Positions 24,849-32,806 of a stretch of 38,642 bases of DNA are shown here, in pieces. A model generated the notes under the pieces. The model ran no database searches. It was not told the origin of the DNA and was given only the letters and a program-made list of their open reading frames with translations. The translations under genes were made by a program, and so were the position numbers. The DNA comes from Clostridia bacterium (GTDB taxonomy: Bacteria > Bacillota > Clostridia > Christensenellales > CAG-314), in the NCBI GenBank assembly GCA_017629595.1, contig JAGBWW010000071.1, positions 1-38,642 of the forward strand. Reading direction: 5' to 3'. How positions within the stretch are numbered: position 1 is the stretch's first letter; every line of letters starts with the position of its first letter.

Positions 24849-25118
24849 ATGGTAAAGAATTTTGAGTTGGGCGACGTTGTAGTTTCACAAAAAGGCAGAG
24901 ACGCACAGTTGACTTTTGCAGTTGTGCAGATAGAAAGTCAAACGGTTGTACGCATTGCCGACGGTGAAATTCACCAATTAAAAAGTCCCAAAAAGAAAAA
25001 CGTAAAGCATCTCAAATGCATTGGCAAATTGGAAACGATTGGCGCAAAACTTACGTCAGGCGCAAAAGTGTTTGATAGCGAGTTGAAAAGTGCATTGAGA
25101 ACCTCTAAAATTGATTAA
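24849..25118 (+). CDS. KOW-domain RNA-binding protein (L14e-like)
   Basis: An 89-aa basic protein with an N-terminal KOW/L14e-type beta-barrel: FELGDVVVSQKGRDAQLTFAVV (5-26). Then comes DGEIHQLKSPKKKNVKHLK, a pattern conserved in the small unnamed protein encoded between map and infA in many clostridia. RNA or ribosome binding is inferred from domain and location. TTTAATATG start 10 nt after map. Confidence 0.88.
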   Translation: MVKNFELGDVVVSQKGRDAQLTFAVVQIESQTVVRIADGEIHQLKSPKKKNVKHLKCIGKLETIGAKLTSGAKVFDSELKSALRTSKID

Positions 25119-25127
25119 GGAGATTTT

Positions 25128-25352
25128 ATGTCTAGAGAAGATGTAATTGAGGTTGAAGGTATTGTTGTGGAAGCATTGCGAAATGCTCAATTCGTTGTTC
25201 GTTTGCAAAACGGACACGACGTTTTGGCTTACGTCTCAGGAAAATTGAGAATTCACTCAATAAAAATTGTTCCCGGCGATGCAGTCAAACTGGAAATGAG
25301 TCCTTATGATTTGACCAAAGGAAGAATCATTTGGCGAACAAAAGGAAACTAA
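25128..25352 (+). CDS. infA: Translation initiation factor IF-1
   Basis: A 74-aa S1/OB-fold factor that binds the A-site during initiation. [34 protein letters not shown] and [14 protein letters not shown] mark the family. Normal length (72-74). AAGGAGATTTT precedes the ATG. Confidence 0.97.
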   Translation: MSREDVIEVEGIVVEALRNAQFVVRLQNGHDVLAYVSGKLRIHSIKIVPGDAVKLEMSPYDLTKGRIIWRTKGN

Positions 25353-25389
25353 AATCCCCAATCTAGAAGAAAATTAAGGAGTACAAAAA

Positions 25390-25506
25390 ATGAAAGTTAA
25401 ACCTTCCGTAAAACCCATGTGCGACAAATGCAAAGTTATTAAAAGAAACGGCAAAATCATGGTTATTTGTTCCAAATATCCCAAACACAAACAAAGACAA
25501 GGTTAA
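25390..25506 (+). CDS. rpmJ: 50S ribosomal protein L36
   Basis: A 38-aa zinc-ribbon protein of the 50S subunit. [19 protein letters not shown] start; zinc ligands C11, C14, C27 and H33; ends KHKQRQG. Standard length and standard position between infA and rpsM. TTAAGGAGTAC precedes the ATG. The C+ zinc form is retained. Confidence 0.97.
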   Translation: MKVKPSVKPMCDKCKVIKRNGKIMVICSKYPKHKQRQG

Positions 25507-25606
25507 TGGTAAACCCTCGTTTGCAAGGCAGTTTGTTCATTCCATTTAAACAAACACCTTGTATGCGTTAACATATTTATCAAAAAAATATTAAGGAGAA
25601 AAACTA
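25507..25606 (+). promoter_or_regulatory. rpmJ-rpsM intergenic region with conserved-looking stem-loop
   Basis: 100 nt, the longest gap inside the superoperon. CAAGG(CA)GTTTGTT (from 25524) pairs with AACAAAC(A)CCTTG (to 25561): 12 bp around a 10-nt loop. There is no T-run, so it is not a terminator. Its place before rpsM-rpsK-rpsD matches the E. coli alpha-operon leader bound by S4, but similarity of function is only inferred. Confidence 0.5.
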
Positions 25607-25984
25607 ATGGCTCGTATTTCAGGTGTAGATTTACCCAGAGACAAACGCATTGAATACGGTTTGACCTATATCTATGGCATTGGTCATACCACAGCAGTCA
25701 AAATCTTGGAAGAAACAAAAGTCAATCCCGACACACGCGTAAAAGACTTGTCCGAGGACGACATTTCCAAAATCCGTGACTATATTGAAAAAGAACTTCA
25801 AGTAGAAGGTGACCTTCGTCGTGAAGTAAACCAAAATATCAAAAGACAAATTGAAATTGGCTCTTACAGAGGCGTACGCCACAGAAAGGGCTTGCCCGTA
25901 CGTGGCCAAACCACGAAACGCAACGCACGCACAAGAAAAGGTCCCAAAAAGACAGTTTCTCGCGCAAAGAAAGCTGCAAAGTAA
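25607..25984 (+). CDS. rpsM: 30S ribosomal protein S13
   Basis: A 125-aa 30S head protein that contacts the P-site tRNA and 50S L5. [37 protein letters not shown] and RTRKGPKKT are diagnostic. Normal length. AAGGAGAAAAA precedes the ATG. Confidence 0.98.
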   Translation: MARISGVDLPRDKRIEYGLTYIYGIGHTTAVKILEETKVNPDTRVKDLSEDDISKIRDYIEKELQVEGDLRREVNQNIKRQIEIGSYRGVRHRKGLPVRGQTTKRNARTRKGPKKTVSRAKKAAK

Positions 25985-25998
25985 TAGGAGGTTGAATC

Positions 25999-26394
25999 AT
26001 GGCTGCTATTAGAAGAATTGTCAAGAAAAAGAAAGATACAAGAAAAGTTGACAAAGGACAAGCACACATTCACGCATCCTTCAACAACACAATCGTAACA
26101 ATCACCGACATGAACGGCAACGCATTGTCTTGGTGCAGTGCAGGTTCCTTGGGCTACAAAGGTAGCAGAAAGGCAACGGCATTTGCAGCACAACAAGCAA
26201 GTGAACAAGCTGCACAAAAAGCAGTTAAAGACTACGGCTTGAGAACAGTTGAAGTTTATGTAAAAGGTCCCGGTCAAGGCAGAGAATCTGCAATTCGCGC
26301 ATTGCAAACTGCCGAATTGGAAGTGACACTCATTCGTGACGTATCCCCCATCCCTCACAATGGTTGCCGCCCTCCCAAGAGAAGAAGAATTTAA
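25999..26394 (+). CDS. rpsK: 30S ribosomal protein S11
   Basis: A 131-aa platform protein near the E-site. [34 protein letters not shown] and the C-terminal [15 protein letters not shown] are hallmark blocks. Normal length; TAGGAGGTTG upstream. Confidence 0.98.
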   Translation: MAAIRRIVKKKKDTRKVDKGQAHIHASFNNTIVTITDMNGNALSWCSAGSLGYKGSRKATAFAAQQASEQAAQKAVKDYGLRTVEVYVKGPGQGRESAIRALQTAELEVTLIRDVSPIPHNGCRPPKRRRI

Positions 26395-26409
26395 TGAAGG
26401 AGAATTAAT

Positions 26410-27036
26410 ATGGCAAGATATACAGGAGCCGATTGCCGTCAATGCAGACGCGAAAAATGCAAACTGTTTTTGAAAGGCGAAAAGTGCTACACACAAAAAT
26501 GCCCCTTAATTTTGAGAAATAAAGTTCCCGGACAACACGCCGAAGGCAGAAGAAAGATCAGCGAATACGGCTTGCAACTCCGCGAAAAACAAAAAGTCAA
26601 AAGAATTTATGGCTTGCAAGAAAAGCAATTCCATCATTACTATGAACTTGCAGAAAGAAGCAAGGGCATCACAGGTACAAACATGCTCATCAGCTTGGAA
26701 AACAGACTTGACAACGTTGCATACCGCATGGGTATCGGCGCAAGCAGAAGCCAAGCAAGACAATTTGTCACACACGGTCACGTAACCGTCAACGGCAAAA
26801 GATTGAACATCCCTTCTTACCAAGTTAAAGTTGGCGACGTCATTTCCATCAAGGAAAACAAACTTGACCTCGCACCCTTCGTTGCACTTAAAGAATCCAA
26901 ACCCGCAGCAAACATGCCCAAGTGGTTGACATTTGACAACGCAACGTTGACAGGTAAAGTTTTGGCAAAACCCCAAAGAGAAGACATCGATTCTAGCATC
27001 CAAGAACATATGATCGTCGAGTTGTACTCCAAATAA
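26410..27036 (+). CDS. rpsD: 30S ribosomal protein S4 (zinc-knuckle form)
   Basis: A 208-aa primary 16S rRNA-binding protein. N-terminal zinc knuckle with C9, C12, C26 and C31 (plus C17). The S4 RNA-binding domain is RLDNVAYRMGIGASRSQARQ followed by FVTHGHVTVNGKRLNIPSY. Position upstream of rpoA matches other bacteria. S4 often regulates its own operon. AAGGAGAATTA precedes the ATG. Confidence 0.98.
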   Translation: MARYTGADCRQCRREKCKLFLKGEKCYTQKCPLILRNKVPGQHAEGRRKISEYGLQLREKQKVKRIYGLQEKQFHHYYELAERSKGITGTNMLISLENRLDNVAYRMGIGASRSQARQFVTHGHVTVNGKRLNIPSYQVKVGDVISIKENKLDLAPFVALKESKPAANMPKWLTFDNATLTGKVLAKPQREDIDSSIQEHMIVELYSK

Positions 27037-27102
27037 TAATTGTCTTGGAAACTGAAGCTCAACAAGAGCAACTAAAAAATAAAATAAGGAGATTGTTGTC
27101 TA

Positions 27103-28086
27103 ATGATGGAAATTGAAAAACCCAAAATGACGGTTGAAGAAAGTGGTCCCAAAGGCAGTTTGATCAAAATTGTTGCCGAACCCCTTGAAAGAGGCTATGG
27201 TATTACGTTAGGTAACGCTTTGAGAAGAGTCTTGTTGTCCGCTTTGCCCGGAATTGCGGTTGTTGGTATAAAAATCGACGGAGTCAAACACGAGTTTTCT
27301 TCCATTCCCGGAGTGCGTGAAGATGTGTCGGACATCATTTTGAATATCAAATGTCTTGCATTAAAAACAATCAATGAAGACAAAGATTTCAGAACCTCGA
27401 TTACAATTGACAAAGTCGGCGAAGGTGACGAACCCGTTGCAGTTACTGCTGCAGACATCATCACAGATGCCGAAGTAGAAATTTTGAACCCCGACCTTTA
27501 CATCTGCACAATTGAAAAAGGCACACACTTTGTTTGTGAACTTTACGTTGGAAGCGGTTGTGGTTACGTGTCGGTACAAAAGAACAAAGACAAAAACAAG
27601 GAATTGAAAATGAACTATCCCGTGGAATTTATTCCCATTGATTCCATTTTCGGTCCCGTCAAAACAGCAAGTTACACAGTAGAAAATGCTCGCGTAGGTC
27701 AAGACCTTTCCAAAGAAAAACTCACGTTGGAAGTGGAAACAAACGGTGCATACTCTGGCAGAGAAATCGTTTCTTTGGCAGCAAAAATCATCGAAGACCA
27801 CGTCAAAATGTTCGTAGATTTGTCCAGTACGTTCAACGGCGACATTTTGAAACCTCGCGAATCGGACACACACAAACAAATCCTTGAAAAGAACATTGAC
27901 GATATGGATTTGTCCGTCCGTTCTTACAACTGCTTGAAACGTGCAGGCATCCAAACTGTGGAAGATTTGACAATGAAGAGCGAAGAAGATATGCTTAAGG
28001 TAAGAAACCTTGGCAGAAAATCCCTCGACGAAGTCATTGCAAAATTGGAAAGTTATGGCTTGTCTTTGAGAAATAAGGATGAATAG
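27103..28086 (+). CDS. rpoA: DNA-directed RNA polymerase subunit alpha
   Basis: A 327-aa subunit that nucleates polymerase assembly. The N-terminal dimer domain has GYGITLGNALRRVLLSALPG and GVREDVSDIILNIK. The C-terminal domain (about 260-320) has the helix-hairpin-helix block YNCLKRAGIQTVEDL and VRNLGRKSLDEVIAKL that contacts UP elements and activators. Two consecutive ATGs (27103, 27106); the first is preferred for its spacing of 10 nt from AAGGAGA (27086-27092). Confidence 0.98.
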   Translation: MMEIEKPKMTVEESGPKGSLIKIVAEPLERGYGITLGNALRRVLLSALPGIAVVGIKIDGVKHEFSSIPGVREDVSDIILNIKCLALKTINEDKDFRTSITIDKVGEGDEPVAVTAADIITDAEVEILNPDLYICTIEKGTHFVCELYVGSGCGYVSVQKNKDKNKELKMNYPVEFIPIDSIFGPVKTASYTVENARVGQDLSKEKLTLEVETNGAYSGREIVSLAAKIIEDHVKMFVDLSSTFNGDILKPRESDTHKQILEKNIDDMDLSVRSYNCLKRAGIQTVEDLTMKSEEDMLKVRNLGRKSLDEVIAKLESYGLSLRNKDE

Positions 28087-28098
28087 GAGATTACTCAC

Positions 28099-28608
28099 AT
28101 GGCAAATAGAAAATTAGGAAGAGCAACAGACCAAAGATTGGCATTGCTTAAAAACCAAGTATCACAACTTTTGTGGTTGGGCAAACTTGAAACAACCTAT
28201 GCTCGTGCAAAAGAAATTCAAAAAATTGCCGAAAAATACATCACGTTGGCTATCAACACATACCAAGATACAGTCGAAGTTCAAAAGACAAAGGTTATCA
28301 AAGGCGTTGAAACCAAAATTACCGTCGTCAACGATGGTGGCAAAAAACTTGCAGCACGTCGCAAACTCATGGCAGGCCTTGCCGATTTGCAAGAAGCAAA
28401 ATTGCCCAAAGAAACAAAGTTGCAATACAAAGTTCGCACTAAAGACGTAAAACACCCCTTGATTGAAAAAATGTTCAACGATTATGCACCTCGTTTTGAC
28501 AAACGTGCACAAGAATTGGGCCAAAGAGGCGGTTACACAACAATCCACAAGATTGGTTTGCGTCGCGGTGATGCAGCAGAAGCAGCAATCATTGAAATCA
28601 TTGGTTAA
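28099..28608 (+). CDS. rplQ: 50S ribosomal protein L17 (long form)
   Basis: A 169-aa protein near the tunnel exit. MANRKLGRATDQRLALLKNQ start and GGYTTIHKIGLRRGDAAEAAIIEI end are diagnostic. Classical L17 is ~115-130 aa; here about 50 extra residues lie in the middle (roughly 58-118), giving a longer variant I believe also occurs in other clostridia. Last gene of the superoperon, followed by a terminator. Confidence 0.96.
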   Translation: MANRKLGRATDQRLALLKNQVSQLLWLGKLETTYARAKEIQKIAEKYITLAINTYQDTVEVQKTKVIKGVETKITVVNDGGKKLAARRKLMAGLADLQEAKLPKETKLQYKVRTKDVKHPLIEKMFNDYAPRFDKRAQELGQRGGYTTIHKIGLRRGDAAEAAIIEIIG

Positions 28609-28630
28609 TTTTTAACGAAAAATCACAAAA

Positions 28631-28662
28631 GACTTACTCAAAAATCCGAGTAAGTCTTTTTG
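28631..28662 (+). terminator. Terminator of the ribosomal superoperon
   Basis: GACTTACTC pairs with GAGTAAGTC around AAAAATCC, followed by TTTTTG; 22 nt after the rplQ stop. Confidence 0.85.
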
Positions 28663-28676
28663 TTTGCAATTTTGTG

Positions 28677-28706
28677 TTGCAAAGTTGCCCTGCTTTGTGC
28701 TACAAT
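28677..28706 (+). promoter_or_regulatory. Promoter of pth-mfd
   Basis: -35 TTGCAA (28677-28682), 18-bp spacer, extended -10 TGC-TACAAT (28698-28706). It lies between the rplQ terminator and the pth ATG; predicted leader ~12-15 nt. Confidence 0.6.
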
Positions 28707-28724
28707 ACAAAACAAGGTGAAATT

Positions 28725-29285
28725 ATGTATTTAATCGTAGGTCTAGGCAATCCGGACGCAAAATATCAAAATACCTTTCACAACGTCGGCTTTCGTTGCG
28801 CCGACGCGCTTTGTCAACTTTGCGATGCAAAATTTGACAAGGGCGAATGTCGTGCAATCACTGCGCACACTCGCATCAACAACGAAAAAGTAATTATTGC
28901 AAAGCCCATCACATATATGAATTTGTCGGGGGAAAGCATTTGGGAACTTGTATGCAAATACAAAATCCCCGTTGGCAACCTTATTGTTTGCTATGACGAT
29001 GCCGATTTGCCTTTGGGCAATTTGCGTATTCGCACAAAAGGTAGCGGTGGCACTCACAACGGCATGAAAAACGTGGTGCACTGCCTCAAAACGGAAGAAA
29101 TCATACGCATGCGTGTCGGCATCGGCCACGGCGACCGTGATATCAAAGAATACGTTTTGGCACAAATTTCCAAACAAGACAACGTTGTTTTGCAAGAAGG
29201 CATCGACCTTTGTGCAAAGGCAATTTATAAGTTTTGTTCCGGCACACCAATTGAAAGGGTAATGGGCGAATTTAACAAACGCTAG
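28725..29285 (+). CDS. pth: Peptidyl-tRNA hydrolase
   Basis: A 186-aa enzyme that releases tRNA from dropped-off peptidyl-tRNA. MYLIVGLGNPDAKYQNTFHNVGF gives substrate N9 and catalytic H19; CYDDADLPLG holds the conserved Asp (~92) and GGTHNGMKNV the conserved Asn. The ATG at 28725 is chosen over an earlier in-frame start at 28674, because the latter lies upstream of or in the promoter and AAGGTGA precedes 28725. The mfd ATG follows the TAG directly, with no spacer. Confidence 0.96.
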   Translation: MYLIVGLGNPDAKYQNTFHNVGFRCADALCQLCDAKFDKGECRAITAHTRINNEKVIIAKPITYMNLSGESIWELVCKYKIPVGNLIVCYDDADLPLGNLRIRTKGSGGTHNGMKNVVHCLKTEEIIRMRVGIGHGDRDIKEYVLAQISKQDNVVLQEGIDLCAKAIYKFCSGTPIERVMGEFNKR

Positions 29286-32200
29286 ATGAGCAATTTTTTG
29301 CACCAATTCACACACAATATTGCGTACCAAAACTTGTACGACACCCTCCACGATAAAAAAATCGTGGCTTTTGGCGTGCAACAAAACGAAAAAGCCGTCC
29401 TTCTTTCCGGTATGGACAGGTTCTTTTTGTACGTAACGAGCGACTTTGTCCAAGCGCAACAATTGTTGCGTTCACTCAACCAACTCAACGGTGAACAGTT
29501 TGTATTTTTGCCCGCCAACCAAGACGTTTTGTTGTACGGACAAAATTTGGCAAAAAGCAAAATTGCCCAACGAAACAACGCTTTGTACCAAATGACGACG
29601 ACGGCGCGTGGTGCAGTCGTTTGCATTGAAAGTTTGTTGCAACCCATTTTGTCAAGAAGTCAGTTTGACAGCAATTTGATTTCTCTTGAAATGGACGGGC
29701 AAATTGACCTTCGTGACCTTTCTCAAAAACTTTGCACGGCAGGTTACGTCCGAGTGGACAAAATTGAACAAACGGGCGACTTTTCAATTCGTGGCGACAT
29801 TGTGGACGTTCACTCTCCATTGGGGAAATATCGCATCAACTTCTTTGGAGATACGATAGAAAGCATTTACGAAATTGAAGACAATGCCAACGGCAAGTCA
29901 ATGCAACAAATAATTTTGTTGCCCTTGTTGTACGGTGGCAACGCCAACAAACGAATTTTGCAAAAGGTTTGTGACGAAATAGGAAAGCAAAAGGCAACAA
30001 GCGATGCCCAAGCACGATTGGATTCCATTTATTCGGAATTGGAAGTTGCGCAAGGTGGAGGCAACGTGGATAACCCTTGGCTTATGCCATTTATCAAGAC
30101 GAGTCACCTTTCTGACTATTTGCCCGACAATGCTGTCATCGTTTTGGACGAGCCCAGACGATTGCAAGAGCGTGTTGACTTTTTGTACAAAGAACACGAA
30201 GTTCGTTTTGCTTCCCTTTTGCAAGGTGGCGAAGTTTTGCCTTCCCACTTTGACGCTTTATTTAATCAATCCGAGATTTGGAAATTGTTGGGAAGTTGCG
30301 ACCAACTTGCCTTGCAAACGATGAATGCAACAAGTTTTTACCTTCCCGACAAAATCGTCAGTTTTTCCTCATCGCCTATACCGTCGTATAGGTCAAATAT
30401 AGAAAAACTTTCCAAAGACGTAGCCGATTGGAAGCGTTTTGGCTATCAAGTGGTTGTTTGCATTGGGCAGTTTGACAAAGACCTTTTGACAAAAGAATTG
30501 CACCAAAACAACGTGTATCCCATTATGGGCGAAGTGCTGACGGAAAACAAAGCCGACGCGTTGTTGTGTCAAAACGATTTTGAACACGGATTTGTTTCTC
30601 ACTCCAACCACCTTGCCGTGGTAGGAAGCCGAGATATTGCAGGGGAAAGCAGTTTGTCCAAGACTTCCAAAAATACCAAACAGGTATTTTTGTCGGTAGA
30701 AAAGGGCGATTACGTCGTGCACGAAATTCACGGTATCGGCTTGTGCGAAGGTATTCAAAAGGTAACTTCGGCAAGTGGCGAACAAAAAGACTATTTTGCC
30801 GTCCTTTATAAAGGTGGCGACAGACTTTACGTTCCCATTGAAAACAGCAACCTTCTCTCCCGTTACAGTGGTGGCGAACAACCCACCTTATCAAAAATTG
30901 GTGGCGAAGATTTTGCCAAGGTAAAAAACAAAGTCAAGTCGGGCATCAAAGCAATGTCCTTTGACTTGGCAAAGTTATACGCCGAAAGAGAAAAGCCTCG
31001 TGGTTTTTCTTACAACGTGGACAAATATTTGGACGAAGAGTTTTCTGCAACTTTTGAATGGACGGAAACGGAAGACCAACTCAAATGCATAAAAGAAATT
31101 GACCGAGATTTGCGCAAAGACAAAATTATGGACAGACTTCTCGTTGGCGACGTCGGTTACGGAAAGACGGAAGTTGCCTTGCGCACAGCCTTCAAGGTTG
31201 TTGCCAACAAAAAGCAAGTTGCCCTTATGTGTCCTACCACGATTTTGGCTGAACAACACTTCAACACCTTTGCCCAACGTATGAAATACTTTGGCATAAC
31301 TGTAGAGTGCCTCAGTCGTTTTAGAAGCGCAACCGAGCAAAAGAACATAAAACAACGTCTTCAAAACGGTCAATTAGATATAGTTATTGGAACACACCGT
31401 TTGTTGTCCAAAGACATAAAATTCAGCGACTTGGGGTTGCTTATTTTGGACGAAGAACAACGTTTTGGCGTAGAGCACAAGGACAAAATTAAACTGCTCA
31501 AAAAAGAAGTGGACGTTTTAACAATGTCTGCAACGCCAATTCCACGCACTTTGCACATGGCGCTAAGTGGAATAAGAGATATTTCCACAATCACCACGCC
31601 ACCAAAAGACCGTGTTGCCGTTGCGACTTTCGTTATGGAAGACAGTTCGGCAGTATTAAAAGACGCCGTAATGCGTGAGGTCAATCGTGGTGGACAAGTT
31701 TACTTTGTTTACAACGAAGTGGAGCGTATGGACTTGTTTAAAAAGCGTTTATCCGACCTTGTGCCCGACGTAAAAATTATCACGGCACACGGACAAATGC
31801 CGGAAAACGTGTTGGAACAGGCAATATCTGCCTTTATGCAACAAAAAGCCGACGTCTTGTTGTGTTCAACCATAATAGAAAACGGAATAGACTTGCCCAA
31901 CGCAAACACGATGATTGTCTATGATGCCGACCGACTTGGCTTGTCGCAACTTTATCAATTGCGAGGTCGTGTTGGCAGAAGCGACAAGTTGGCATACGCT
32001 TATTTTGTTTACCGGCAAGACAAGGTGTTATCAACAACGGCATACAAGCGACTTAATTCCATCGTGGAATACTCCCAGCTTGGCAGTGGTTTCAAAATTG
32101 CCTTAAAAGACTTGGAAATTCGTGGTGCAGGCAACGTTTTGGGTAGAGAGCAACACGGACACATGATGAAAGTAGGCTACGATATGTACGTCAAATTGCT

Positions 32201-32699
32201 CAACGAAAGTGTAAGCGAAATAAAAGGCGAACAAATAGAAACGCCCACAACTTGCACCGTGGAAATAGACATTGGCGCAAATGCCCCCGAAAGTTACATT
32301 GTTTCGCTGGAAGAACTTATGGAATTTTATCAGCAGTTGGCTTCTTGTTCGTCCATTGAACAAATGGATAAACTCAAAGAAACGATAACGCAAACCTTCG
32401 GCGAAATGCCAACGGAAACGGCAAACCTATTTGCCATTGCCAAACTCAAATTGTATGCTGAAAAAGCGGGCGTTTGCCGAGTGGAATTCAAGACGGACAA
32501 GGTTGTCTTCAGGTTTGAAGACAAACAAAAATTCCTTTCCAAAAACGTCTTTGATGCAATCAACGTATGCGACAATCTCGTACCAAGTTCCACCGAAACG
32601 GCGTTGATATTGGACACGACGGGATTTATGCAAAAGCAACGATTGTTGGGATTGGCAATACGAATTGTAAGGGTTTTATGTGGTGAAAATTCATTATAA
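29286..32699 (+). CDS. mfd: Transcription-repair coupling factor Mfd
   Basis: A 1137-aa DNA translocase that removes stalled RNA polymerase and recruits UvrA to lesions. UvrB-like N-terminal domains occupy about 1-400. The CarD-like polymerase-interaction domain starts near 474 (GDYVVHEIHGIGLCEG). RecG-like translocase: Walker A VGDVGYGKTE (~620), DEEQ box LILDEEQRFG (~720), and motif VI with QLRGRVGRSDK. The TRCF C-terminal domain ends the protein. Full length. Begins directly after the pth stop with no clear ribosome site, so it is probably translationally coupled. Confidence 0.98.
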   Translation: MSNFLHQFTHNIAYQNLYDTLHDKKIVAFGVQQNEKAVLLSGMDRFFLYVTSDFVQAQQLLRSLNQLNGEQFVFLPANQDVLLYGQNLAKSKIAQRNNALYQMTTTARGAVVCIESLLQPILSRSQFDSNLISLEMDGQIDLRDLSQKLCTAGYVRVDKIEQTGDFSIRGDIVDVHSPLGKYRINFFGDTIESIYEIEDNANGKSMQQIILLPLLYGGNANKRILQKVCDEIGKQKATSDAQARLDSIYSELEVAQGGGNVDNPWLMPFIKTSHLSDYLPDNAVIVLDEPRRLQERVDFLYKEHEVRFASLLQGGEVLPSHFDALFNQSEIWKLLGSCDQLALQTMNATSFYLPDKIVSFSSSPIPSYRSNIEKLSKDVADWKRFGYQVVVCIGQFDKDLLTKELHQNNVYPIMGEVLTENKADALLCQNDFEHGFVSHSNHLAVVGSRDIAGESSLSKTSKNTKQVFLSVEKGDYVVHEIHGIGLCEGIQKVTSASGEQKDYFAVLYKGGDRLYVPIENSNLLSRYSGGEQPTLSKIGGEDFAKVKNKVKSGIKAMSFDLAKLYAEREKPRGFSYNVDKYLDEEFSATFEWTETEDQLKCIKEIDRDLRKDKIMDRLLVGDVGYGKTEVALRTAFKVVANKKQVALMCPTTILAEQHFNTFAQRMKYFGITVECLSRFRSATEQKNIKQRLQNGQLDIVIGTHRLLSKDIKFSDLGLLILDEEQRFGVEHKDKIKLLKKEVDVLTMSATPIPRTLHMALSGIRDISTITTPPKDRVAVATFVMEDSSAVLKDAVMREVNRGGQVYFVYNEVERMDLFKKRLSDLVPDVKIITAHGQMPENVLEQAISAFMQQKADVLLCSTIIENGIDLPNANTMIVYDADRLGLSQLYQLRGRVGRSDKLAYAYFVYRQDKVLSTTAYKRLNSIVEYSQLGSGFKIALKDLEIRGAGNVLGREQHGHMMKVGYDMYVKLLNESVSEIKGEQIETPTTCTVEIDIGANAPESYIVSLEELMEFYQQLASCSSIEQMDKLKETITQTFGEMPTETANLFAIAKLKLYAEKAGVCRVEFKTDKVVFRFEDKQKFLSKNVFDAINVCDNLVPSSTETALILDTTGFMQKQRLLGLAIRIVRVLCGENSL

Positions 32700-32700
32700 A

Positions 32701-32780
32701 CACCACAAAAACGGTTGCATTTTGTTTGCTTATAAAGTATAATTGAACGGTATATAGGGTACTGCCCTCCTTTTGTGGTG
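32701..32780. repeat. 10-bp perfect inverted repeat flanking a promoter
   Basis: CACCACAAAA (32701-32710) and TTTTGTGGTG (32771-32780) are perfect complements 60 bp apart. They bracket the promoter and the start of the 5' leader of the foldase-like gene. Possible paired operator half-sites or a long-loop RNA stem. A smaller AGGG-TACTG-CCCT hairpin lies between them. Confidence 0.5.
32715..32743 (+). promoter_or_regulatory. Promoter of the foldase-like lipoprotein gene
   Basis: -35 TTGCAT (32715-32720), 17-bp spacer, consensus -10 TATAAT (32738-32743). Predicted start near 32750, giving a ~57-nt leader. Confidence 0.75.
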
Positions 32781-32806
32781 CAGTGTACTCAATTTGGAGA
32801 ATAAAA

